Positions 12,401-23,182 of a stretch of 64,000 nucleotides of DNA are shown here, piece by piece. This stretch comes from Conoideocrella luteorostrata. Its lineage: Eukaryota; Ascomycota; Sordariomycetes; Hypocreales; Clavicipitaceae. How positions within the stretch are numbered: the first letter of the stretch is position 1; each line of letters begins with the position of its first letter. Position numbers and translations under genes: made by a program. Location of the stretch: assembly GCA_032433595.1 (NCBI GenBank), contig JASWJB010000132.1, forward strand, positions 43,082 through 107,081, given 5' to 3'. A model generated the notes under the pieces. The model was not told the DNA's origin, made no database searches, and saw only the letters and a program-made list of their open reading frames with translations.

Positions 12401-13244
12401 TCCACGCGCTCGCTTCTTCCTCGCATGCCGGCCAATGTCCCTATAGTATTCCACGGCAGTAGAGTAGAGGACCGCAAGGATATTGTCAATCACCCTTTTC
12501 AATTCTGCAGGCGACTCCTGAGTTGGAATATAAAATATTGACTTTGGGTCTAGTGCTGTCCCTCTTCGAATACCCTCTAGCCGATCCTGGATGTCCTCAG
12601 TGAGCGCTGCCGTGCCGTGATCGTTGTCACCGAAGAGAACGATTGCTATTCGGGTTTTAAAGCCTGAACGAGCCAATGTAGCTTTTATCTCATTAACGTC
12701 AGATTTAAGACGATTGTCGTTGCTCAGCGTGTAGAAGCATGCGAATATACTTGGAACCAGGGCTTGGTGCTTCTTGATCCATTGCGAGTCGATCAGGCCG
12801 TCTGGGTACAGCGGGGACACATGCGACAAGGGAGAGAATGGCGAATGAACCGTGGCAGTAGGATCTGGAGACTCGGTCGAATCAGGGAGAGTGGTTTCGC
12901 GAGGCGGTAGAAGATAGGACTACTCTGCAAGTCAGTAGAGTACAAGACACCTGACCACCAACAAGCGATACCAAACATACTCTTCCAACAGTTTTGATAC
13001 GAAATCGATACGGCTCGTCCCTCGAAACAACTGCCCAAGATGTGCCCCTCGTATCAATTTCGTCAAAATACTTCTCGAGGACCTGTGACTCCCTGCTATC
13101 CAACGGTGGCAGATCCGACTTGACTAACAGACCTTGCGAGCCTAGCTCTCCTTCCAGTTCCAGCTGTGGCTCGGCTGAGTTCAGTCCCGATGCGACTAGG
13201 AAGGGAACATTGTGGTCCAAGCTGCCTGAAGGATAGCCATCCAT
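9455..13244 (-). CDS. TRAPP complex subunit 11 (foie gras/gryzun-type trafficking protein)
   Basis: Large tethering-complex subunit (TRAPPIII-type in animals and filamentous fungi) that acts in ER-Golgi transport and autophagy. Two exons: 13244..12981 and 12919..9455; the donor is GTATGT, and the acceptor is the AG directly before SYLLPPRETT, the only choice that keeps the frame. The product is 1242 aa, close to the usual fungal size. The start is MDGYPSGSLDHNVPFLV, typical of fungal members; an in-frame ATG 12 codons upstream (13280) is less likely. After a Pro/Ser linker comes SPLYPDGLIDSQWIKKHQ, then the foie-gras alpha-solenoid (for example WQAWEARWATVMANLIE), and from about residue 700 the beta-rich gryzun-like C-terminal half. 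It is divergent from mL41. Confidence 0.9.
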
Positions 13245-13807
13245 GGTGCAGGTTCCCAGCTTGGTCGGATGAATGGTCACCAGTTTCCTTGGAAAGCAGC
13301 CGCGGGAAGAGAAAGCTCCAACAAGTCAGAGTCAGGCGCGGCGGTTAGTGATGCCCCTCCCTGCATGGGTACATCCGTCTCGGAGTTCGTGAGATGTCAC
13401 CTCACCATGCTGCTCACAAGGGGGGGAAGATGGAAATGAAAAATAAAAATTTAGGGATCTGCTAGAACTTTGACCACAAATATGCTCTCAAGACATCTTA
13501 AAAAACTCTGCATTTATTTTCGACTGGGAAATCATACTAATGCTAACCCGCTGTGCCATGTTATCATCTGACAGGTTCGGTCCCCACAACGCTGCGCTGC
13601 CTTTAGCCTCAGGAGCTCGCCGGATCGGAACAATTCCGTCCGCCGACCTACTAAACACCATACAAATTTCGACCACCATTCGAGCATTGTCAATCGCCCA
13701 TCATCGAACGCTATCGCCAATTCTCACATGCCGCCGGATATCAAATTCCTCGACGCACGTATCCTCTCTCGATAAGTTTGACCGACCATCCGCCCTCTTA
13801 AGCACCA
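13245..13807. promoter_or_regulatory. Shared divergent promoter region TRAPPC11 / mL41
   Basis: A 563-bp region between two start codons pointing outward. It must carry both promoters. No clear TATA box or known operator was identified, and an AT-rich patch lies near 13430-13500. Confidence 0.5.
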
Positions 13808-14178
13808 ATGAGGCCTACACAAGCTCTCTCCGTCGGGCGATATCGCCACCTTAAACTCACCACCAAGGATGTTGGCAAGGGCTTCTACAAGGGCAACCGG
13901 ACCGGTTCAATGGGTCGCCACACCAAATACGGAGGATATGTAATTGAATGGAACAAAGTGCGCACATATGCAGTTCCCTCAGGATTGAAAGATTTCAAGG
14001 TAGGACTTCATCGCTTGGGAGAGTGATAAGGCAAGGTGCTAATGCTGTGGAATAGCTCACCCCTTTCGTGAGTAGAGAGGTTCGACCGCAACCGGGTGAT
14101 TACAAGGGCTTGGAAAAAGGTCCTCAGGATCCTTATTTCTATGTGGAGCAGTGGAAGCGGTATAATGGTGTCGATTAG
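13808..14178 (+). CDS. MRPL27: Mitochondrial large-subunit ribosomal protein mL41 (MRPL27 family)
   Basis: Structural protein of the mitochondrial 54S subunit. Exons 13808..13999 and 14056..14178 give 104 aa; the 56-bp intron starts GTAGGA and contains GCTAAT before AATAG. The core GFYKGNRTGSMGRHTKYGGY followed by VIEWNKVRTYAVP is the signature of the MRP-L27/mL41 family, and the end (LTPFV, then GPQDPYFYVEQW) also matches fungal members. The basic N-terminus (MRPTQALSVGRYRHLKL) fits a mitochondrial presequence. The start codon follows an upstream region shared with TRAPPC11. The identification is secure. Confidence 0.95.
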
Positions 14179-15048
14179 GCCAGTTCCATGTGGCAGGCGA
14201 CCAAGTGATTGATTTCAAGATCACTGGCAACCAGTTGCACTTGAAGAAGATGAAAAACACGGCGCGAGACTACTGCGTTGGGGTGATTTCTCGTTTTGTA
14301 CATACACATCCAAATTGTAACACCACGCATGACGACCATGTAATACTAGATCTGATACCATTGTAGAATTTCATTTGCATGAGTATAAGCACACTTGCAT
14401 TTACAGTACCTGGCAAAGAGTATATGCGCTTGCCTTTGTAATAAAGGGCACCAGAGTATATATATCCTAGAGCTTCATAAATCAGAAAACTTCACACCTG
14501 CTGCGGCAATCAGAATAGGAAACAGCTACACCTTGAAGACGGAAAGAAACAAATAGAAGTTAATAAAACAAAATAGGTTATAGAGCGTAGAGTACAGAGA
14601 GTAAAATTATAAATGAATATTCATCAAGATAATACACTATATAAGTGAAGGTAATTGTTGACGCAGAGCGCTGGTACAGGAAGTATAAAGAAATTTGGTC
14701 TGTTAGTTGTCAGCCCAGGTGTCGCTAACTTTGGACAAATAAGAACGCGAACTCTCTTTGCCTCCCACTGCAGGTAAGACTCTCCACAAAGAACAGTAGG
14801 AGCGTGCTGGAAATCCCGTGCGCTGAGTAATCCTACCCAGATGATGCCGGAGATTAAGTGGTTGCCACAGTTGATATAAATGGCATGAAAACCTATGAAA
14901 AGTAGCCTCTGGCCTCGCCATTTTAATATCACAAGTACATAGGAAAAACACGAATTCAAAATGAGTGTGCCGTGATTGCGCGGGATATATGTTATTGACT
15001 GTGGATTCCTGTGAATGTCTTCTTTTCCACCTCTTTATCCATTGTGCT
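14179..15048. other. Convergent spacer mL41 / HSL-type lipase
   Basis: This 3' spacer is AT-rich around 14330-14660, with several AATAAA-like strings. Short frames present are not coding in character. No repeat or RNA gene was recognised. Confidence 0.5.
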
Positions 15049-17793
15049 TTACTTGGAGACAGCCGCTTCCTCATTTTTACCCAGTTCCTTGGCCTGGGTT
15101 TGCTTACCATCGGCCGATAGGAAGCTTTCAATAGCTGGCCGAGTCGTACCTGCAGCCAACAATTCGTCGGCCCTAGCCACATCATCTGATGCCGGTAGAC
15201 CAGACACCTCAACCCGGGAGCCTAATTGGCTGAGCGGACGAGAACCAGGTGCTGGATTGACCGCCGAGTTCAAAGTAACCATACTAGCTGTTTCTGCGTC
15301 CTTCTTAAGGCTAAAAGGAAGTGCAATGCCATCTATGAAGGGGCGCTTGCCTGCAACTCCAGTTTCAGGGACGTAATTAGGACTCAGGAGTCCAGGATGA
15401 TCTGCTTCTTGCTCCTTGCGGCGCTCTATAAGTTGTGCCACTGGAGTGTTCTTATTCAGCAACAGGTCATCTGTCTGATTCTCATCCACAACTGTACGGC
15501 GGCGAGATCTACTTCTAGTTTCGATTGTGGTCTTGGGGGCGGCTGGTTGTTGGGACTTAATATCTTGGTATGACCGTGCTCCTCTACCCTCATCACCAGT
15601 GACGTCCTGGGCCTCTGGTGTTTTGTCGGCCTCCTGCTCGCGCTCAACCGTAAGCTCATCGTGCTTAGAGCCCCAAAAAGACCAGAGAGCTAGGCCCATA
15701 CTCTTGGTCTTCTTCTTCTTCTCAACCATATCCGCATTGATTAATCGTCTCCCTGCAAGTGCCGTCGGCGGGGGGTTTTCATCGGATCCAAAGTCTTGGA
15801 AACCCGTCACCATGTCCTTGATAATTTTCTTGTGAACCTTGGTTTTGGCAGACGAGTACCTCTGATCCCACTGGCTTCTTGTTCCCAGCCACCGCTTCAC
15901 CGTCCCTTCTTTAACCACACCAATATCGGAGACATTCATGCAGCAACCTGGAAGTTCTGCCTCTTGAGCCAAAGGAATTGTGATACCATGACGTGTTACT
16001 CGTTGACGAATCATGTGTTTCTTGAAGGGCGGCAATGAGTCGCCGGCTTTGCCGACCTGCCCCGGGCCTGCGTCCTCGATTTGACGCTTTTCGTCTGCAT
16101 GCAGCTGATCATTCTCCGTAGTATCTCTTTCCGATGCTGAACTTGAAATGACGGAGATATCGTCATCATCCAAGATCTCAATACCCCTTTTCTGCGCTCT
16201 TGCAAGAGCCCAAGCCCCGAATTGGGCAACAGACCGATACATAAACTTGGCAGGTCTTGTAAAACTGAGGGTCGGAGCGACATGACACAAGTCATCCCAT
16301 ACTTGGAGTTGGACGTCTGTAGGTTTATATTTTTGTAACTGTTCACGTTCTTTTTCTGACAGAGACTCCAACGGCGGAGAATATTTAGCTGGATCAGCAC
16401 ATTTGTGAGCCAAGTAAATTTGCTCATCACGCAAAATCTCTCCACCCCCAACCATAATTAGTAACGGGGGAAGACCGCCGAGAGTCGTTTGCATAACTGG
16501 GCTCACCAAGGGGTGGTTAAGCAGAGCATTTGTCGTATACATCTAACTCCCATGAGTAAGTATGCCTGTATATATGTGAAATGACACATACCTGAATTTG
16601 ATCTTTGATAGTGAGCGGTTTGCCATCAACAGTCACTGATAAGTGCTTTGTGGTGCCGGTGTCTTTTCCAGGAAGATCGCCCAGGTTCTCCGCGTCTACA
16701 GCTTTCTCACGCTCAACATTGGCTCCATTGCTCTGCTTTTCGGCAGCGCTGGATTCGGTTGCCTTCTTCGCTTTGATTGTTTGCTTGTCTGCTTCACTGC
16801 GAAGCATCGCGACGTCATCGTCATTTGGGGGCGGCCAGGCACGGGAAGGTTTGTGGTGAAACCCAGATTGTGGAATATAATCGAACGGTGCATCCGAACC
16901 AACACTCGGAAACGAATGCGTTAAGTCCACCCAAGGGCTGAGTAGAATGCCTCCAGCAGGAAGGGGAATTCCTTGGTCCCTCAAGACACACAACATAGAC
17001 ATGACCATGCCACCTCCAGCAGAGTCGCCAGCCAGGACGATGGTACCCGGATCTTGAACGGAGAGAAGATACAGGTAAGCTGCCAGGCAATCCTGGAGTC
17101 CGCAGGGGAAGGGGAACTGTGGTGCGAGACGGTATTTTGGCGCAAAAACACGAGCTTTCAGTTTACGCGCATGCCGCTGCATCTGGTAACGATGTTCGTC
17201 GACACTTCCGAAGAAGTAGGCCCCGCCGTGGACGTAAAGCATAACACGCCTCCCAGGGTCATCAATGGCTTTTCTAGCATTATAATGAGCCTTCATTTCA
17301 ATCCATTCAGCCTCAAGCGTGGACTTTGGTTTCCGCCATTGCCACCATTGTCTGCCGCCAACTTGGGCGATGCCGTCTACCCCTAATTGAGCTTGAAGTA
17401 ATTCTGCTGAGCGTGATCGATACTCGTCGGCTATTTTTACGGTCTCGACTCTTATCCATTGCGGGTTGGGCACCCACTGGGACGTAAAGGCTTGGAGCTC
17501 CTCTACAGTGTGGTGTGACGCGAAGTCCAAGAACGACCGAATAAGATGAAGCCCTTCGTCGTAAGACAGGTGCGCTGTCGGCCGTTCCCTCAACGGCTTT
17601 CGATTTAGAAACTGTAGCGGCACGATATCACTGCAGTTAGCTTGACTGCGATTAACGGGGTCTCGGGTGAGATGACATCACGCGACCGTAACGCCAGCTC
17701 TCGAAATTGCTGCAAACATACATGAGAAAACAGCGTAGAGACCACTGTAGGCGTAACGGCCAAAGAAACCGAAGTCGTATTCAACTTATTCAT
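15049..17793 (-). CDS. Hormone-sensitive-lipase-type alpha/beta hydrolase (abhydrolase-3) with long disordered tail
   Basis: Carboxylester hydrolase of the HSL family, probably acting on neutral lipids or sterol/acyl esters. Three exons: 17793..17722 (24 aa, MNKLNTTSVSLAVTPTVV...), 17611..16592 and 16542..15049, joined in frame to 861 aa; donors are GTATGT twice and acceptors CTACAG and GTTAG. The oxyanion motif HGGAYFFGS lies at 152-160, the nucleophile is Ser221 in GDSAGGG, a likely acid is Asp403 in GGEILRDEQIYLAHK, and the likely His451 is in WDDLCHVAP. A charged, low-complexity insert (about 300-345) separates the two halves of the fold. The last 400 residues are polar and probably unstructured; they contain RSRRRTVV, a protein-kinase-A-type consensus (Thr about 714). 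HSL enzymes of animals are PKA-regulated; that this holds here is inference. It is divergent from TSR2. Confidence 0.9.
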
Positions 17794-18263
17794 ATTCGCT
17801 GCAGAGTGTCAATGACGGGAGTCATGATAATGAAAATAAACACGACAACAGAGAGCTTGGCTTGCAAAGTGACAAACAAGCCCATCTCATTTCGCGGCGC
17901 AAGCGAGAGCAAAGCACCTAACTAAGTAGTTAGTTAATTTAGGCCGTGCTGCTTTCGGACTGGTCGGGGCAGGTACCAAGATGATGTCATTGGTTCAACT
18001 CAATGCTGCGAGAACGCTCATGGCTTGGCTCCGTGATGCCGGGCATGGGTGGGGCCCAGGTGGTCGGACATATCGGGCCAACTCCACAAATCGCCTGGTC
18101 CCCTGCTTGCCAGCCTATCAGCCCTCTGGCCCTGTGGTTGGCCAGAGTGCGTGAGCATAACCGTCGAAAATTTTATCGAGTTTGGTCATTGTGGTGCACA
18201 ACTTCCGTCCAATACCCCGCCAAGAAACAAACAAATAAAGTCAAGAGTCGCCATACAGTGATC
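17794..18263. promoter_or_regulatory. Shared divergent promoter region HSL-type lipase / TSR2
   Basis: A 470-bp region between two outward start codons. An AT-rich patch (TTAGTTAATTTA) lies near 17928. No specific factor site can be named from inspection. Confidence 0.45.
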
Positions 18264-18953
18264 ATGGCTTCATCTACAAACCCTGCGCCGTTGCCGTCAG
18301 CAGGTATGATTAGACCACAATTTTTTTTTTTTTTTTTGGTGAAGTCAACGTAAACTAATCCTCCCATTTCAGCTGACCGTCAAGGAAACTTCGAGAAAGC
18401 CGTTAGTTACTCACTTCACCTCTGGCCGGCGCTGACCCTTGCCGTCCAAAATGGTTGGGGTGGTCCTGATTCTGCTGATAAACGAGACTGGTTTGCCGGC
18501 GCCGTTGTTGACTTGTTCCCCGAGTTTACTGATGCCGCCGAGGGTCAGCAGACGAAGGTCACCGAAGAGCCTGATATGGAGTATGTAGAAACATTTCTGC
18601 TTCAAGTCATGATTGATGAATTTGAGGTAAATACCGATGATGATTCAGGGATGGAAGTTGCTGGTAATATCATTCGAGCGCGCGCCCAATGTGCTATTGG
18701 TCAATATGACGAAGTCAACAGGCTCTGGGAGCGATTTCAGAACCTCCGAGGTGAAAGAGTGGGCTCCATGTTCCGACAGGCCGAGGACGCAGATCAGGAC
18801 ACAGACTGGGAATCCGATGACGATGATGACGATGACAATGACAATGAGGGTGGTGCTGATGCTGTTATGACAGACGCCGCTGCACCGAAAGAAAAGCCGG
18901 CTCCAGAAATCGACGAGGACGGCTTCACAACAGTCACACACAGGAAAAGGTAG
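18264..18953 (+). CDS. TSR2: Pre-rRNA processing protein TSR2 (WGG domain)
   Basis: Ribosome-assembly factor; yeast Tsr2 escorts eS26 to the pre-40S particle. Exons 18264..18303 and 18373..18953 give 206 aa. The 69-bp intron starts GTATGA, contains a run of T and ends TTTCAG. The WGG domain covers about residues 18-150: FEKAVSYSLHLWPALTLAVQNGWGG, written here as its parts FEKAVSYSLHLW and LAVQNGWGG, then DWFAGAVVDLF and VETFLLQVMIDEFEVN. A very acidic Asp-rich tract (about 160-180) and the C-terminal IDEDGFTTVTHRKR follow, both usual in this family. It is divergent from the lipase gene. Confidence 0.94.
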
Positions 18954-19157
18954 AATGAAAAAAGTGAGACAAGTGGTAGTGCTCGCTGATTATTGACCAC
19001 TCACTTCCGCATATTGATACCCAGTGCATATATACAAACGTTTACTACGAAGTCAGCTCTCAGGAAAATGTTGGGAATTTCGCAAAGGAATCAGAACGCC
19101 GAGTTCCGCACGATCGGAATGGACTGAGCTACTACCTCAGCCAAATGATGGTTACAT

Positions 19158-20506
19158 TTATTCCCAGTCATCGTCACTATCGTCTCCTTTCTTGGAGTCC
19201 TTGGGACTGCTGGGCGCCTGGCTGGTCTTGCCTGAGGTCGCTCCGACAACATCGTAGCTCGCCTCGCTGTCTGCCTGCGACTTTTCGTCGTTAGATTTCC
19301 GGGCCTCGGCTGGCTTGAGAAGACCGTCCTGGCGTTGAATGGTTGTAGAGGAAGCGCCGGAACTGGGTTTTTGGCCAAGAGGCTTCTTTGCGTCTTCCAC
19401 TCCCTCCTCCTCGGATTCATCATCGTCGTCCCATCCTACTTCGTCTTCAGCGGAGGCGGCTACCGAAGTACATAGGTTAGCATATATAATTTTCAATCAT
19501 GAGCCAGACCCCCCACAAAAAAAACCAGAAACCTACCTTTCAAAAGATCTTTTCGTCTCGATTCCGCCGTTTCAATGCCATGCCTGAGGAAGTAGTATCG
19601 CTTCCAGAAGTCTGCATACGAGACCTGGTCAGGAACAAGCTTCTCCATTGAAGCCCGCAGTTCAGGGTATTTCGCAAGGTCAGCAGCGACAGTGTCGGTC
19701 TTCTTTTCCACATCAAAGTCCTTGGCCCAGCTTTCAAATTCATCGCCTGCAGGGTCCTTGGTGAACCCTTCTGCAGCTGTATGAATGACATGCATCTGCG
19801 CATCAAAGCGAGATGTGTGTATTACCCGCTTTCCTTGTGCGTCCTTACTTTCGAACAGCACCGTGGAGTCTTGCGACGACTCGTCTGGGGGAGCAACGCT
19901 AACAGCGTCACGCAGAAAGTTCCGGATATTCCCACCAAATCGTAAGAGAGCCTCATCCGCGGCGTCTTCAGCTTTCTGGAGGTCTTTAAGACGCTTAGCA
20001 GCTTCCGCCCGAAGTCGTGATAAGACGGTCTCAGACTGTTCGACCACGTCATCGGATGGGTTGGCCCTCGTCTTTGTAGGAGTGGATTGTACATCGTCGG
20101 CGTCTTTAGCTGCGTCGGCGAGCGGGGCTGTGTTCAATGATAGCGATCGTGTTCGATTCATTAGACTTTCGCGGAGGTCTGTCAAGCCTTTAGTTGCATC
20201 TTCTCCAACCTCAGCAAGCTCCTTCTGGGCTTGCGTGTACACGGATTCCCCCTAGAATCATGGTCAGCAAGACACCCATGCCATTGATCTTAATAGCCGA
20301 GCTTTGGTTAAGCTCACCTGCTTCATGACATTGCCCAGAAATCCGCCAATTTTCATGCCCCATGCACTAGAAGAAATAGCCTTGTATGCGTCTTGCAAGT
20401 CATTATTCAACGATGACTCCTCCTGCTCCGGCTTTGGTGTTTCGTTCGACTCCGTCCTGTCCTTAGGATAAGCCTCCTCCTGAATGTGGTCGTAGGCGAG
20501 GTCCAT
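19158..20506 (-). CDS. BSD-domain protein
   Basis: Three exons: 20506..20318, 20251..19537 and 19459..19158, joined in frame to 401 aa; donors are GTGAGC and GTAGGT. The N-terminal part has an acidic start, then an amphipathic helix-rich region (AISSSAWGMKIGGFLGNVMKQ) and a long charged helical segment with coiled-coil character (about 65-190). The BSD domain lies near residues 255-295: KYPELRASMEKLVP then VSYADFWKRYYFLRHGIE, with the hallmark FW pair. The last 100 residues are acidic and disordered and end SDDDWE. BSD domains occur in TFIIH p62 and in synapse-associated (SYAP-like) proteins; the layout with an N-terminal amphipathic part resembles the second group. The exact role in fungi is not established. 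Confidence 0.87.
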
Positions 20507-22529
20507 CGCTTATGCCCTTGTCTTTAATTTTAATTTTTTAAATAGCTCACAGGATATGCCCGAGTCGTAGGTCTGATGTCTATTGCGTACACTGCACTGA
20601 GCATGCACTTTGATATCCTTATGCCGGTTGGTTCTGATGAATGTTGACCGCAAGCTCCCTCCCAGCCGGGTTTTGGCGGGGCTTCGGCAGGTGAGGCCAC
20701 ATCGCGGCGGTCAGTTGCAGCTACACGTGATTTTTGGCACTAGCAGCAAATGATGCGCGCATTCATCAGCACAAATCAACCAACTCGTTGGGTAATCGAA
20801 GCCTTTAAGACGCAGCTTGTTACATACATTTTGTAATATTCGTTTGACCATAGCATCTCTAAACAAGAATATTGACACAAACGATTAGTGGAATCAGTAC
20901 GATGGACACCGGCCACCGCAGAGACAAACACATCTCGTGATTTCCGAGGACAGTCAGAGTGGCCATGCCTTCGTAGGTAGACACATGGCATTCGTTGCAT
21001 AATCCTAAATAGACCTCACTCAGCCTCCAGGAGTTTTATGCAAGCTGGAATGTGATACGTTAGCTAGTTAATAGTAGAATAGCCGTCGAGCTCGTTCACT
21101 CTACACTTTCTACGATGTTGTGCCACCTCACTGGATTCGGACGAAGGGCGAAGCAGGTCGATGAGTACGGCCACGAGGACTCGGCGTCCGCCTTTGTACG
21201 TACGTACGTACGTATATATGTATCTACATTCCCGAACTGTTGACCAACATTCTCCGGCAGGGTATAGCCGGGCACCTAGTACTATTGAAGGTACGAAGTG
21301 AAACGAGTCCACGAGTGACAAACCCCCCAAAATATAGTATCTACCTTCCCTACTAACCATCCAGATATTATAAGTGACTTTGCAGCACTTTATCAACTGT
21401 TGATTCCAGATACGTCATGAAGGGTTGACATGCGAACATATAGCCTAGTAGGACGGTCCGATAGTAATTCAGGGTCTAAGGGACCAACTGTACGATGAAG
21501 ACACAAATGACGCAACATGATTACGGCGACTTCGCTTTATCCGCTCCGCCTGGAATAGCACGACGGAGAGGGCGGTATACAGCTGTTTCCTAACTACCGT
21601 GGCATGTGAAGTTTGTTGGGTAGCAACAAGCAGGCACACCAAAGACAGACCAGGATTCGATGTCACACATAATGCTCCGATGTCCAAGAAGGTAGTAAAG
21701 ATACTCAGCAGGCTGTCGGTGATACCCGGGTAGAGGTGCGAGTGCTTGCACGCGAGTAATTAATGAATGGCTGGTGCAAGAAGGGTTTTGAGCAGAGACA
21801 GCCAACCACAACGAACTCATGGGGACATTCTGGCGCCTTTTCTAATGTCAAATGAGCCTAGAGAATGGACACGCAGCCGTGCCAGCCAGTCCAGACCGTT
21901 CCACGATCCACTTTCCTGCTGCCTGCGGAGTAGTTCAATGGAAGAAGAATCAAGGAGTTCCCCAATGCTAAAGCTGTTACATGGCATACTATGCTTGCCC
22001 GGTTAGCTGCAGCTATTTCTCGATGGAAGCTGGCAGGTAGATGTGATGCTCCAAATCGATTATCAGGATATTTCATGGCGACTAGCAATTGGAAGCCTAG
22101 GCTGCACCTCCAGGCAAATGGCATTTCTATAAAGTCCACGGTAGCTAGATCGACAAATTTCACTTTCATCGGTATCTTAGAAGACACAGTACGGGTAACC
22201 CGTAGCAAGTGGATCGATTACAGAGTTTGGCCATAACTCTGTCTGGTGACATCCCCGAATCGACCTAAGGCAAGCCCCGTACGAGCATGATCAAGAGCAA
22301 GTGTCGTCATACCGCATGACCGGCAACAATGACAACGAATGAAGAGGAAGGCTGATGCTCCGAAGCGGGCAATTATTGGACTCATGCACAGAGACTCCGC
22401 AGCAGCCAATGAAACAATCAAACGCCCTCTGACGAACCAAGAAAATCAAGCTTCGATGGTTAGCAGCCAGCCTTCTTGCGAGTGTCGTCATCCTGCAGCC
22501 AGCACCGCCATAGGTCTCCGGGTGTGGCG
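20507..22529. other. Gene-free spacer
   Basis: About 2 kb with open frames shorter than 140 codons on both strands and no recognisable domain. It contains a TACG microsatellite near 21196-21213. I see no RNA gene or mobile-element end. Confidence 0.5.
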
Positions 22530-22899
22530 CCCCACCGTGTGGCTGCGGGGTCGTACCAGCTCTGATGTCGATGGCCACAACAACTCGCGATGCTCATCTC
22601 GACGTGGCATATTAGCGGCATCGATGGCTGAGGTGACATGCTTTGAATGGGCTTTGAATGTGTTGACCCTCCGCAGCAGCCACCAGCGGCTACAACCTGC
22701 CTTTCGGGATGGCCCCCTCTCGAACGTGACGGGATATTCGGACTAGAGAGGGGTTCCTGGAAAAGGGTCCAGTCCCGACCTCTATATAAACCTCCCACCT
22801 ATCTCTCACAGAACAATCTTCTTTTACTCTCGCAAACCCAAATCAAAATCTTCTAACAAGTCTACCCCAACCTACACAAATTACCACACTACCATCACA
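22530..22899 (+). promoter_or_regulatory. Promoter and 5' leader of the glucose-repressible gene
   Basis: A TATA box (TATATAAA, 22783-22790) lies about 115 bp before the start codon, followed by a C/A/T-rich leader typical of highly expressed fungal genes. Two SYGGRG-type sites that could bind the carbon repressor CreA/Cre1 are GCGGGG at 22545-22550 and, on the other strand, GTGGGG at 22530-22535. Stress elements of the CCCCT/AGGGG type occur near 22714 and 22748. Carbon repression and stress induction are known for grg-1/ccg-1; binding here is inferred. Confidence 0.6.
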
Positions 22900-23182
22900 A
22901 TGGAATCTGTCAAGCAAGCCGCCAACTACGTCTCTGAGACCGTCCAGGGTGCTGTCTCTGGTGCTAGCCACGAGGCCAACAAGAATGTCGCTAAGGACAG
23001 CAACGTTGCTACCACCACTCGGTATGTGCAAATGCTCACGCAGCAACAACGCGTCACTAAAATTTAAACTGACAGTTTGTTTTCATAGCCTGAGTGCTGC
23101 CAAGGACGCTGTCGGCGACAAGTTCGAGCAGAAGGGCCATGACGCCAAGGCTGACGTCCACAAGGAGGCTGCCAAGCAGTAA
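22900..23182 (+). CDS. grg-1: Glucose-repressible/clock-controlled protein GRG-1 (CCG-1)
   Basis: Small abundant stress and starvation protein. Exons 22900..23021 and 23089..23182 encode 71 aa, the same length as Neurospora GRG-1; the 67-bp intron is GTATGT...CATAG. MESVKQAANYVSETVQGA is the conserved N-terminus and LSAAKDAVGDKFEQKGHDAK the conserved C-terminal half. The protein is very hydrophilic, without a membrane segment or signal peptide, and rich in Ala, Lys and Asp, like LEA/CsbD-type proteins. In Neurospora the transcript rises on glucose loss and follows the clock. The molecular function is unknown. The TATA box and possible CreA sites upstream fit this regulation. Confidence 0.93.

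Noticed and set aside
13245..13280. Earlier TRAPPC11 start (ATG 13280)
   Set aside because: It is in frame and possible, but the MDGYPSGSLDHN start at 13244 matches the usual fungal N-terminus better.
22339..22746. 135-codon plus-strand frame upstream of grg-1
   Set aside because: It lies in the grg-1 promoter, has no domain and is matched by open frames on the other strand.
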